Under the pieces are notes generated by a model. That model ran no database searches, had not been told where the DNA came from, and was given only the letters and a program-made list of their open reading frames with translations. From Streptomyces sp. HPF1205 (GTDB lineage: Bacteria; Actinomycetota; Actinomycetes; Streptomycetales; Streptomycetaceae): a stretch of 64,000 nt of DNA. The stretch covers positions 31,852 to 95,851 of the forward strand of contig NZ_JAINVH010000029.1 of NCBI RefSeq assembly GCF_020400825.1, given 5' to 3'. Of this stretch, positions 42,266 to 49,899 are shown piece by piece (position 1 is the first letter of the stretch; each line of letters starts with the position of its first letter). The position numbers were made by a program, and so were the translations under genes.

Positions 42266-42325
42266 GTGCCGGGTGCCGGATGTTGGATGCCGGATGCCGG
42301 GCTTACGGACGCCGGGCTTACGGAC
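42266..42325. repeat. 15-bp tandem repeat spanning the aldo-keto reductase stop
   Basis: gccgggcttacggac occurs twice in tandem (about 42296-42310 and 42311-42325). The right copy carries the stop codon (TTA, 42318-42320) of the leftward aldo-keto reductase gene; the left copy is downstream. Shorter gccgg(g/a)t repeats continue to about 42266. Confidence 0.75.
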
Positions 42326-43322
42326 GCTGCGCCGGCACGTTGTCGTGCACGCGCTTGGGGTCGGTGACCGCGACCGGGGCGAGTATCTCCTCGATCCGGG
42401 CCATCAGGTCCGCCTCCAGCCGCACGCCGGACGCCTTCACGTTCTCCGCCACCTGGTCCGGGCGGGAGGCGCCGACGATCGCGGCGGCCACGTTCGGGTT
42501 CTGCAGCACCCAGGCGACGGCGAGCTGCGCCATCGTCAGCCCCGCCTCGGCGGCAAGGGGCCGGAGCAGTTGCACGCGCTCCAGCAGGTCGTCCCGCATC
42601 CAGCGGCTGATCATGTTCGCGCCGCCCTTGTCGTCGGTGGCGCGCGAGCCCTGCGGCGGCTGCTGTCCCGGCAGGTACTTGCCGGTCAGCACGCCCTGCG
42701 CGACCGGCGAGAACACCACCTGACTGATGCCGAGTTCCTCGCAGGCGGGCACGACCTCGCCCTCGATGACCCGCCACAGCGCCGAGTACTGCGGCTGGTT
42801 CGACACCAGCGGGACGCGCAGCTCGCGGGCGAGCGCGTGCGCCCGGCGGATCTGGTCGGCCGTCCACTCCGAGACACCGATGTAGTGGGCCTTTCCCGCG
42901 TGCACGATGTCGGCGAACGCCTCCATCGTCTCCTCCAGCGGGGTGAACCGGTCGAAGCGGTGCGCCTGGTAGACGTCGACGTGGTCGGTCCGCAGCCGGC
43001 GCAGCGAGTTGTCGATGGACTCCATGAGGTGCTTGCGCGACAGGCCGCGGTCGTTGCGGCCGGGTCCGGTCGGCCAGAACACCTTGGTGAGGATCTCCAG
43101 CCCCTCGCGGCGCTCGCCCTTGAGGGCGTTGCCCAGGACGGACTCCGCCCGGGTCTGGGCGTACGTGTCGGCGGTGTCGAACGTCGTGATGCCCGCGTCG
43201 AGCGCCGCGCGCACGCACGCGGTGGCCGCGTCCTCCTCCACCTGGGAACCGTGGGTGAGCCAGTTTCCGTAAGCGATTTCGCTGATGATCAGGCCGCTGC
43301 GGCCGAGGTGACGGTATTCCAT
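42318..43322 (-). CDS. Aldo-keto reductase (Kv-beta-like)
   Basis: This 334-aa NADPH-dependent oxidoreductase has a TIM barrel. The catalytic tetrad is visible: D49 and Y54 (FDTADTY), K80 (ILTKVFW) and H121 (VYQAHRFD). The N-terminus EYRHLGRSGL and the C-terminal NADP loop (IVGASRPDQVAENVKA) place it with bacterial relatives of the potassium-channel beta subunit. The substrate is unknown. The start ATG at 43322 is preceded by TAGAGT (43336-43331), suggesting a leaderless message. The stop codon is TAA and lies within a 15-bp tandem repeat. Confidence 0.9.
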   Translation of the reverse strand: MEYRHLGRSGLIISEIAYGNWLTHGSQVEEDAATACVRAALDAGITTFDTADTYAQTRAESVLGNALKGERREGLEILTKVFWPTGPGRNDRGLSRKHLMESIDNSLRRLRTDHVDVYQAHRFDRFTPLEETMEAFADIVHAGKAHYIGVSEWTADQIRRAHALARELRVPLVSNQPQYSALWRVIEGEVVPACEELGISQVVFSPVAQGVLTGKYLPGQQPPQGSRATDDKGGANMISRWMRDDLLERVQLLRPLAAEAGLTMAQLAVAWVLQNPNVAAAIVGASRPDQVAENVKASGVRLEADLMARIEEILAPVAVTDPKRVHDNVPAQRP

Positions 43323-43355
43323 GGCGCTCGACTCTAGGGCGGCCGTGGCGGAACA

Positions 43356-44051
43356 TCAGCGGCGGGGGCTGACCAGCAGGTATGCGGAGCCTTCGCGGGT
43401 ACGGTGCAGGGTTGGCTGCCAGCCGCGGCCGGGCAGCAGGGCGGCGACGCGGTCCAGCGGGCCGGGGCGGCTCGGACCGGGGTCCGGCTCGGGCCCGGCG
43501 CCGGGCCGGTGCGGGTCCTTCCAGGCCAGGCGGACCGCGCCGGGGTGGGGGGACGGCGTCACCGTGTAGCCGGGCGTGTCCGGCCGGGCCGGGGGGCAGC
43601 CGGCGGCTTCGAGGGCCAGCGCCACGGCGTGCACCTGGCGTTCGAGCTCCCAGGGGGCGGGGCGGTCGGTCCGGCCGTCCAGCAGCACCTCGCGGATCCG
43701 CAGCAGCCCCTCCCAGGCGGTGGCCACCTCGGCGGCGCGGCCGGGCGCGGGCGGCGCCTCGCCCGTGCCGTCGTCCGCGGTGAAGCCGACGCCCGCCCGG
43801 GCGTTTTCCCGCGCGCCGGAGCCGGGGGCGGGGGAGGGGACGTCCTCCCGTGGCGGCGCACTCAGCGAGGAACGCAGCCGCAGCCCCTCCGAGGTCAGGT
43901 AATAGGCGTGATGGCCGCCCCGGCCGTGCGGCGCCGCCAGCCCGGCCGCGACCAGCCGCACGCACACCTCGGGCCGCGCCGACAGCCGCCCGGTCGCCGG
44001 ATCCGACTCGGCGACGGCCCTGCGCTGCGCCGCGGTCAGCCCCTTGCCCAT
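43356..44051 (-). CDS. Hypothetical protein with winged-helix-like N-terminus
   Basis: I do not recognise this 231-aa protein. Residues about 5-60 (LTAAQRRAVAESDPATGRLS, then VCVRLVAAGLAAPHGRGGHHAYYLTSEGLRL) resemble a small winged helix, with a wing containing HHAYYLT and a last helix. The middle is Pro/Gly/Ala-rich. The C-terminal half (about 100-231) has conserved-looking segments WEGLLRIREVLLDGR and LDRVAALLPGRGWQ. No signal peptide or membrane helix is present. TAGGGT (44064-44059) lies 7 nt before the ATG at 44051, so the message may be leaderless. A DNA-binding role is a guess. Confidence 0.65.
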   Translation of the reverse strand: MGKGLTAAQRRAVAESDPATGRLSARPEVCVRLVAAGLAAPHGRGGHHAYYLTSEGLRLRSSLSAPPREDVPSPAPGSGARENARAGVGFTADDGTGEAPPAPGRAAEVATAWEGLLRIREVLLDGRTDRPAPWELERQVHAVALALEAAGCPPARPDTPGYTVTPSPHPGAVRLAWKDPHRPGAGPEPDPGPSRPGPLDRVAALLPGRGWQPTLHRTREGSAYLLVSPRR

Positions 44052-44313
44052 GGCCTGGACCCTACCGCCGGGCGCCGACAGCGCCGCTCGTACCGCGATC
44101 CCGGCCCCGCGACCGGCCGCCGCTCGTACCGCGACCGTTCGCCGACGCCATGCGAACCGGCCACGAGGACCCCGCGCCTCAAGCCCCCGCGCCTCAAGCC
44201 CGCGCGCCTCAAGCCCCCCGCGCCCCGAGGGCTCCCGCCCCGAACCCTGTGAGATGCCGGGGAAACGCCCGCCTCCGGCCGGGCGGCAGGGCGCGGCCGC
44301 CTACGATCGGGGG

Positions 44314-47112
44314 ATGGATCTTCGCATGCCGCGCCCGAGCCGCCTCGGCCGTGCGAGCAGGCCCGGCCGTCCGGGCCGCTTCGGGCGCCTCGGCCGCCGC
44401 GGGCGACGGCTCGCCGTCGCGGGCGCGCTCGCCGTGCTCGTGGCCGGCGGGGCGGCGGCCGGGGGAGCGGTCGCGGCGGGGGGCGGTCCCCGGGTGCACC
44501 GGGTGGACGCGATGCTGAGCGGCGCGGGCGGGGTGCGCCTGGACACCTCGTACTTCACCGCGGGCGGCCCGGGACGGCGGCCCGCGGTGCTGCTCGGCCA
44601 CGGCTTCGGCGGCAGCAAGGACGACGTGCGCGGGCAGGCCGAGGCGCTCGCCCGGCACGGGTACGCCGTGCTGACCTGGTCCGCCCGGGGCTTCGGGCAC
44701 TCCGGCGGCCGGATCGGGCTCAACGCCGCCGACGGCGAGGTCGCCGACGTCAGCAGGCTCGTGGACTGGCTGGCCGCCCGCCCCGAGGTCCGGCTGGACG
44801 CGCCGGGCGACCCCCGGGTCGGCGTCTCGGGCGTCTCGTACGGCGGGGCGGTCTCGCTGCTCGCGGCGGCGTACGACCACCGGATCGACGCCATCGCGCC
44901 CCGGCTGACGTACTGGAACCTCGCCGACGCGCTGTTCCCGGACGGCGTCTACAAGAAGCTGTGGGCCGGGATCTTCTTCTCCGGCGGTTCCGCGCCCACG
45001 GTGTCCGGCGCGGTCCCGGCGGGCCCCGCGGCGACCGACGGGCCCGCGGCCGCCTCCGGCCCGCCGGCCGGCCACGGCGCGGGCGGCGGCGGCGACCCGG
45101 TGTGCGGGCGCTTCGAGCCCTCGATCTGCGCGATGTACGAGAGGGTGGCGAGCAGCGGCACGCCGGACGAGGCCGCCCGGCGGCAGCTCGCCGCGCTCAG
45201 CCCCGCCGCGGTCGCCACGCGCCTGAAGGTGCCGGCCCTCCTCGTGCAGGGGCAGGGCGACTCGCTGTTCACCCTCGCCCAGTCCGACGCGATGGCCCGG
45301 GCCATCAGGGCGAACGGCGCGCCGGTCGCGGTCGACTGGGTCAGCGGCGGCCACGACGGGGGCGACACCGAGGACGGCCGGATCGACCGGCGGGTCACGG
45401 CCTGGTTCGACCACTACCTGAAGGGCGGGACCGGCCGCGGCACCGGCCCCGCCTTCCGGGTCACCCGCACCGGCGGGCTCGACTCCAGCGACGGCAGCGT
45501 AGTGCTGCGCGGCGCGAGCGGCGGCGGCTACCCGGGACTCGACGGCACGGCGCGGCTGCGCACGGCGCTGTCCGGCCCGCCGCAGCGGATCACCAACCCC
45601 GCCGGCGGCTCACCGCCGGCCGTGTCGGCGGTGCCCGGCGCCGGCGCGCTGACCGGACTCTCCGTGTTCGGCACGGGCCTGACGGTCGACTTCCCCGGCC
45701 AGTACGCCCACTTCGACTCGGCCCGGCTGACCCGGAGCGTCACCGTCACCGGCGCCCCGGCCGTCACGGTGCGCGTCGCCACCACCGCGCCCGACGCGGT
45801 GCTCTTCGCCAAGCTGTACGACGTGGCGCCCGACGGCAAGCAGAGCCTGCCGTCCTCGCTCGTCACCCCGCTGCGCGTCGCCGGCTCGCCGGCCGGGGCC
45901 GTCGTACGGATCAGGCTGCCCGCCGTGGACCACCGGTTCGCCGCCGGGCACCGGATGCGCCTGGTGCTGTCCACCACCGACCTGGAGTACGCCTCGCCGG
46001 CCGCCGCCTCGTCCGTGACCGTCTCGCTCGCCGGTCCCGGGCTGACCGTGCCCACCGACCCGGCGCTGCGGGCCGACGCGCCGCCGCTGCCGTGGTGGGT
46101 GTGGGCCCTGCCGCCGCTCGCGGTGGCCCTCGCGGCCGCCCTGCTGGCCGCCGGCCGCCGCCCGGTCCGGCCCCGCCCGGCCGATCCGGCGACGGCCGCG
46201 GTCCCGCTGCAGATCACCGGGCTGAGCAAGCGGTACGCCAAGTCCGCCGACCGGTACGCCGTGCGCGACCTGTCGTTCCGGGTCGAACCGGGCCAGGTGC
46301 TCGGCCTGCTCGGGCCCAACGGCGCGGGCAAGACCACCACCCTGCGCATGCTGATGGGCCTGATCCGGCCGGACGAGGGCGAGATGAGGATCTTCGGCGA
46401 GGCGGTACGGCCGGGCGCGCCGGTGCTGTCGCGGGTCGGCGCGTTCGTGGAGGGCGCCGGCTTCCTGCCGCACCTGACCGGCCGCGCGAACCTCGACCTG
46501 TACTGGCAGGCCACCGGGCGCCCGGAAGCCGACGCCCACCTGGCCGAGGCCCTGGAGATCGCGGGCCTCGGCGACGCGCTGGACCGCGCGGTGCGCACGT
46601 ACTCCCAGGGCATGCGGCAGCGCCTGGCGATCGCGCAGGCCATGCTGGGGCTGCCGGACCTGCTGATCCTGGACGAGCCGACCAACGGCCTGGACCCGCC
46701 GCAGATCCGCGAGATGCGCGAGGTGCTCATCCGGTACGCGGCGGCCGGACGGACCGTCATCGTCTCCAGCCATCTGCTGGCCGAGGTCGAGCAGAGCTGC
46801 ACGCACCTGGTGGTGATGGACCGCGGCCGGCTGGTCACCGCCGGCCCGGTCGCCGAGATCATCGGCTCGCAGGACACCGTCCTGGTCACCGTCGCGGGCG
46901 AGGTCACCCAGAGCCTCGTCGACAAGGTGGCGGCCCTGCCCGGGGTGGCGACCGCGGTACGCGAGGAGGACGGGCTGCTCGCCGTGCTGGACGGGATGAC
47001 GGCGCCGCGGCTGGTGGCCGAACTGGTCAGGCTGGACGTGCCGGTGGCCCGGGTCGGCCCGCACCGCCGCCTGGAGGACGCCTTCCTCACCCTGATCGGA
47101 GGCTCGGCATGA
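44314..47112 (+). CDS. Membrane-spanning S15/CocE-type hydrolase fused to ABC ATPase
   Basis: This 932-aa protein has an unusual topology. A basic N-terminus and membrane helix (about 33-57) are followed by an extracytoplasmic alpha/beta-hydrolase of the X-Pro dipeptidyl-peptidase (S15) type (about 60-580) with nucleophile S175 (GVSGVSYGG), Asp near 317 (GQGDSLF) and His near 348 (SGGHDGG). A second membrane helix lies at about 593-613. A cytosolic ABC ATPase (about 630-932) then carries Walker A GPNGAGKTT near 668, signature YSQGMRQRLAIAQA and Walker B LLILDEPTNGLDP. TACGAT lies 6 nt before the ATG at 44314 (leaderless). It overlaps the permease gene by four bases, suggesting an exporter with a built-in outer enzyme. 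Confidence 0.88.
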   Translation: MDLRMPRPSRLGRASRPGRPGRFGRLGRRGRRLAVAGALAVLVAGGAAAGGAVAAGGGPRVHRVDAMLSGAGGVRLDTSYFTAGGPGRRPAVLLGHGFGGSKDDVRGQAEALARHGYAVLTWSARGFGHSGGRIGLNAADGEVADVSRLVDWLAARPEVRLDAPGDPRVGVSGVSYGGAVSLLAAAYDHRIDAIAPRLTYWNLADALFPDGVYKKLWAGIFFSGGSAPTVSGAVPAGPAATDGPAAASGPPAGHGAGGGGDPVCGRFEPSICAMYERVASSGTPDEAARRQLAALSPAAVATRLKVPALLVQGQGDSLFTLAQSDAMARAIRANGAPVAVDWVSGGHDGGDTEDGRIDRRVTAWFDHYLKGGTGRGTGPAFRVTRTGGLDSSDGSVVLRGASGGGYPGLDGTARLRTALSGPPQRITNPAGGSPPAVSAVPGAGALTGLSVFGTGLTVDFPGQYAHFDSARLTRSVTVTGAPAVTVRVATTAPDAVLFAKLYDVAPDGKQSLPSSLVTPLRVAGSPAGAVVRIRLPAVDHRFAAGHRMRLVLSTTDLEYASPAAASSVTVSLAGPGLTVPTDPALRADAPPLPWWVWALPPLAVALAAALLAAGRRPVRPRPADPATAAVPLQITGLSKRYAKSADRYAVRDLSFRVEPGQVLGLLGPNGAGKTTTLRMLMGLIRPDEGEMRIFGEAVRPGAPVLSRVGAFVEGAGFLPHLTGRANLDLYWQATGRPEADAHLAEALEIAGLGDALDRAVRTYSQGMRQRLAIAQAMLGLPDLLILDEPTNGLDPPQIREMREVLIRYAAAGRTVIVSSHLLAEVEQSCTHLVVMDRGRLVTAGPVAEIIGSQDTVLVTVAGEVTQSLVDKVAALPGVATAVREEDGLLAVLDGMTAPRLVAELVRLDVPVARVGPHRRLEDAFLTLIGGSA

Positions 47113-47984
47113 GCACCCTGCCCACGCTGCCGCCGGCCCGCGCGAGCGCGCCCGGCTACCGGCCCGGCCGCACGCTGCGGCTGCGCGTCGAGGCACGGCG
47201 CCAGGTGCGCAGGCGCCGCACGATGATCGTGGCGGGGCTGCTGGCCGCGCTGCCGCTGATCCTCATGGCGGCGTTCGCGATCGGCGGCACGCCGAACGGC
47301 GACGGACGCAACGGCCCGACGCTCATCGACACCGCCACCACCTCGGGCGCCAACTTCTGCGCCACGTGCCTGTTCGTCTCGGCGGGTTTCGTGCTGGTGG
47401 TGCCGGTGGCGCTGTTCTGCGGGGACACGGTGGCCTCCGAGGCGGGCTGGTCGAGCCTGCGCTACCTGCTCGCGGCCCCCGTGCCGCGGGCCCGGCTGCT
47501 CGGCGTGAAGTTCGCCGTGGCGCTCGGCTTCAGCGCCGCCGCCGTCGTCCTGCTGCCGGCCGTCGCGCTGGCCGCGGGCACCGTCGCGTACGGCTGGGGC
47601 GACCTGCAACTGCCCACCGGGGGCACGGTGGCCGCGGGCGCCGCGCTGCCGCGCCTGGCAGTGTGCGTCGGCTACATCTTCGTCAGCTCCCTGGTCACCG
47701 CGGCCTTCGCGTTCTGGCTGTCCACCGTCACCGACGCCCCGCTGGGCGCGGTCGGCGGCGCGGTGGGGCTGACCATCGTCGGCAACGTGCTGGACGCGGT
47801 CACCGCGCTCGGCTCGTGGCGGGAGGCGCTGCCGGCGCACTGGCAGTTCTCCTGGGCCGACGCGATCCAGCCGGACATGGAGTGGTCCGGGATGATCGAG
47901 GGCACCTCGGTGTCCCTGTCGTACGCGGTGGTGCTGACCGCGCTCGCCTTCCGCGGCTTCCGCGCCAAGGACGTCGTCTCCTGA
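47109..47984 (+). CDS. ABC transporter permease
   Basis: This 291-aa integral membrane protein has about six hydrophobic segments (for example MIVAGLLAALPLILMAAFAI, FVLVVPVALFCGDTVASEA and LGFSAAAVVLLPAVALAAGT). It is the ABC-2 type permease partner of the upstream hydrolase/ATPase fusion. The ATGA overlap (ATG at 47109, stop of the previous gene at 47110-47112) gives translational coupling. Two bases after its stop begins a 17-bp perfect inverted repeat. The transported substrate is unknown. Confidence 0.88.
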   Translation: MSTLPTLPPARASAPGYRPGRTLRLRVEARRQVRRRRTMIVAGLLAALPLILMAAFAIGGTPNGDGRNGPTLIDTATTSGANFCATCLFVSAGFVLVVPVALFCGDTVASEAGWSSLRYLLAAPVPRARLLGVKFAVALGFSAAAVVLLPAVALAAGTVAYGWGDLQLPTGGTVAAGAALPRLAVCVGYIFVSSLVTAAFAFWLSTVTDAPLGAVGGAVGLTIVGNVLDAVTALGSWREALPAHWQFSWADAIQPDMEWSGMIEGTSVSLSYAVVLTALAFRGFRAKDVVS

Positions 47985-47985
47985 C

Positions 47986-48085
47986 CGGCGGGCGACCGGC
48001 GAGTGAGCGGTGGACGACCGGTGGACGACCGATGGACGACCGGTGGGGGCGCCATCGGCCGCCGTCAGTCGCCGGTCGCCCGCCG
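47986..48085 (+). terminator. 17-bp perfect inverted repeat with 66-nt loop containing 11-bp repeats
   Basis: cggcgggcgaccggcga (47986-48002) and tcgccggtcgcccgccg (48069-48085) are perfectly complementary. The loop contains three 11-bp repeats of g(g/a)tggacgacc at 48009, 48020 and 48031. The left arm begins right after the permease stop. It could be a terminator or an RNA-stability element. Confidence 0.65.
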
Positions 48086-48223
48086 TCGGCCGACAGCGCG
48101 TCAAGTGATCGTAAAGAAATAGGCTGATCGGGTAAAACGACCGGCAGTTGCGGCGTATCGCCTTGTCCTGCGCATGATCTCCGGCTGAGATCGCGGCAGC
48201 CGCTGTGTGCGGCCGAGATCCAG

Positions 48224-48260
48224 CCGAGGAGAGCCGAGGAGAGCTCCACACCGAGGAGAG
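48224..48260 (+). repeat. Three copies of a ribosome-binding decamer
   Basis: ccgaggagag occurs at 48224-48233, 48234-48243 and 48251-48260. Only the last is correctly placed for the S53 peptidase ATG at 48264; the others are upstream duplicates that could hold ribosomes in standby. Confidence 0.7.
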
Positions 48261-48263
48261 TCC

Positions 48264-49643
48264 ATGCGCAGACCCCGTCCGCGGCCCCGTGCCGCGGCCG
48301 CGGCGGTCGGAGCCACCGCTCTGACCGCCGCCGCTTTCATAGCTGTTCCCTCCACGGGAGCGGCCACCGCCGCTCCCGGCCGCGCCGCGCCGGTCAAGGC
48401 GGTGCCGGCCGTCACCGGGCACCAGTTGGTCAAGGGCGCGAGCAGCCCGCTGACCATCGCCCAGTGCCAGGCCAAGTGGGGCATCAACTGCTACACCCCG
48501 CTGCAGTACCGCCAGGCCTACGACCTCAAGCCGCTCTACCGCGCCGGGGTGACCGGCAAGGGGCGCACCATCGTGATCGTGGACTCGTTCGGCTCGCCGA
48601 CGGTCCAGCACGACCTGGACGTCTACAGCGCGCAGTTCGGCATCCCCAGCACGCACGTGCAGGTCGTGAAGTGGGGCGACGTGCCTCCGTTCGACCCGAA
48701 GAACCCCGACCACACCGGCTGGGCGGGCGAGACCACCCTGGACGTCGAGATGGCGCACGCGGTCGCGCCCGACGCGCACATCGTCCTGGTCGAGACCGGG
48801 GTCGCCGAGACCGAGGGCGTCACCGGCCTGCCGGAGATGATGGACGCGGAGAAGGCCCTCATCGACCACGGAGTGGGTGACGTGATCACCCAGAGCTTCG
48901 GGGCCACCGAGAACACCTTCCCGGGCTTCGACAAGGGCGACTTCTCCAGCATCCAGAACCTGCGGTACGCCTTCCAGGACGCCGAGCGGCACGGGGTGAC
49001 CGTGCTGGCCTCCTCCGGTGACGGCGGCGCGACCGACGCCGTCGAGGACGGCAGCCACAACTACCCGTACCCGGTGAACTCGTGGCCGTCGGCCGACCCG
49101 CTGGTCACCAGCATCGGCGGCACGCAGCTCCACCTCGACGACGCGGGCAACCGGGTCAAGCCGGACAGCGTGTACAACGACTACGGCGCGGGCGGCGGCG
49201 GCCAGTCGCACGTCTTCGCCAGGCCGCGCTACCAGAACTCCGTGAAGTCCGTCGTCGGCGACCGGCGCGGCACGCCGGACATCTCGATGGCGGCGGCCGT
49301 GGACGGCGGCGCGTGGGTGTACTCCAGCTACGACCCGACGGCCGTCGGCTGGGACGTGTACGGCGGCACCAGTGAGGCGAGCCCGCTGTTCTCCGGCATC
49401 GTCGCGCTGGCCGACCAGCTCGGCGGGCACCGGGTGGGCGACATCCACCAGGCCCTGTACGCGCTGGAGAAGGGCAGCCCCAAGTTCACCGGGATCGTGG
49501 ACGTCAACGACGGGACGAACAACTCGTACGACGGCGTCACCGGCTACACCGCGGTGAACGGCTACGACATGGCCACCGGGGTCGGCACCGTGGACGCGGC
49601 GCGCTTCGTCCCGGCGCTGGCCGTGACCAGCTGGCGGCCCTGA
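48264..49643 (+). CDS. Secreted S53 (sedolisin) serine-carboxyl peptidase
   Basis: This 459-aa exported peptidase is most active in acid in characterised relatives. A signal peptide (about 1-36) is followed by only about 40 residues before the catalytic domain (TPLQYRQAYDL at about 77-87). Catalytic residues are E156 and D160 (GWAGETTLDVE), D253 (ASSGDGG, oxyanion) and S370 (GGTSEASP). A C-terminal calcium site is suggested by the DVNDGTN and VGTVDAA segments. The usual sedolisin propeptide of about 150 residues is missing. The last of three ccgaggagag copies is its ribosome-binding site. A 12-bp terminator follows. Confidence 0.9.
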   Translation: MRRPRPRPRAAAAAVGATALTAAAFIAVPSTGAATAAPGRAAPVKAVPAVTGHQLVKGASSPLTIAQCQAKWGINCYTPLQYRQAYDLKPLYRAGVTGKGRTIVIVDSFGSPTVQHDLDVYSAQFGIPSTHVQVVKWGDVPPFDPKNPDHTGWAGETTLDVEMAHAVAPDAHIVLVETGVAETEGVTGLPEMMDAEKALIDHGVGDVITQSFGATENTFPGFDKGDFSSIQNLRYAFQDAERHGVTVLASSGDGGATDAVEDGSHNYPYPVNSWPSADPLVTSIGGTQLHLDDAGNRVKPDSVYNDYGAGGGGQSHVFARPRYQNSVKSVVGDRRGTPDISMAAAVDGGAWVYSSYDPTAVGWDVYGGTSEASPLFSGIVALADQLGGHRVGDIHQALYALEKGSPKFTGIVDVNDGTNNSYDGVTGYTAVNGYDMATGVGTVDAARFVPALAVTSWRP

Positions 49644-49665
49644 CCGCCGCACGCGGGTGACCAAC

Positions 49666-49702
49666 GGGCCGCCGCCGCGCCGCGAGGGCACGGCGGCGGC
49701 CC
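49666..49702 (+). terminator. 12-bp terminator after the S53 peptidase gene
   Basis: gggccgccgccg (49666-49677) and cggcggcggccc (49691-49702) are perfect inverted repeats with a 13-nt loop, 23 nt after the stop codon, followed by tgttcc. Confidence 0.7.
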
Positions 49703-49810
49703 TGTTCCGTGAACCGGCGCGGTGGGCGTGACCGGCGGCGCGGTGGCGTGGCGGACCGGGGCCGGTGGCGCGTCCCCGAACTCCCGTGCCGCCAGTATCT
49801 GTTAGGACCC

Positions 49811-49852
49811 TTGACAGTTGGGTGGCCCAGGCCAGCATATTGGTCCAGACCA
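49811..49852 (+). promoter_or_regulatory. Chitinase promoter with DasR-type direct repeat
   Basis: TTGACA (49811-49816) with CATATT (49836-49841, spacer 19) forms a promoter. TGGCCCAGGCCAGCA (49823-49837) and TGGTCCAGACCAGCA (49841-49855) are near-identical direct repeats. The second contains the perfect palindrome TGGTCCAGACCA, a good DasR core. The first overlaps the spacer and -10, so bound DasR should block transcription. Confidence 0.75.
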
Positions 49853-49899
49853 GCACGCCCTCCCGTGCCGGCACCCCCACGTCGAAGGGAGCGCGGTCC

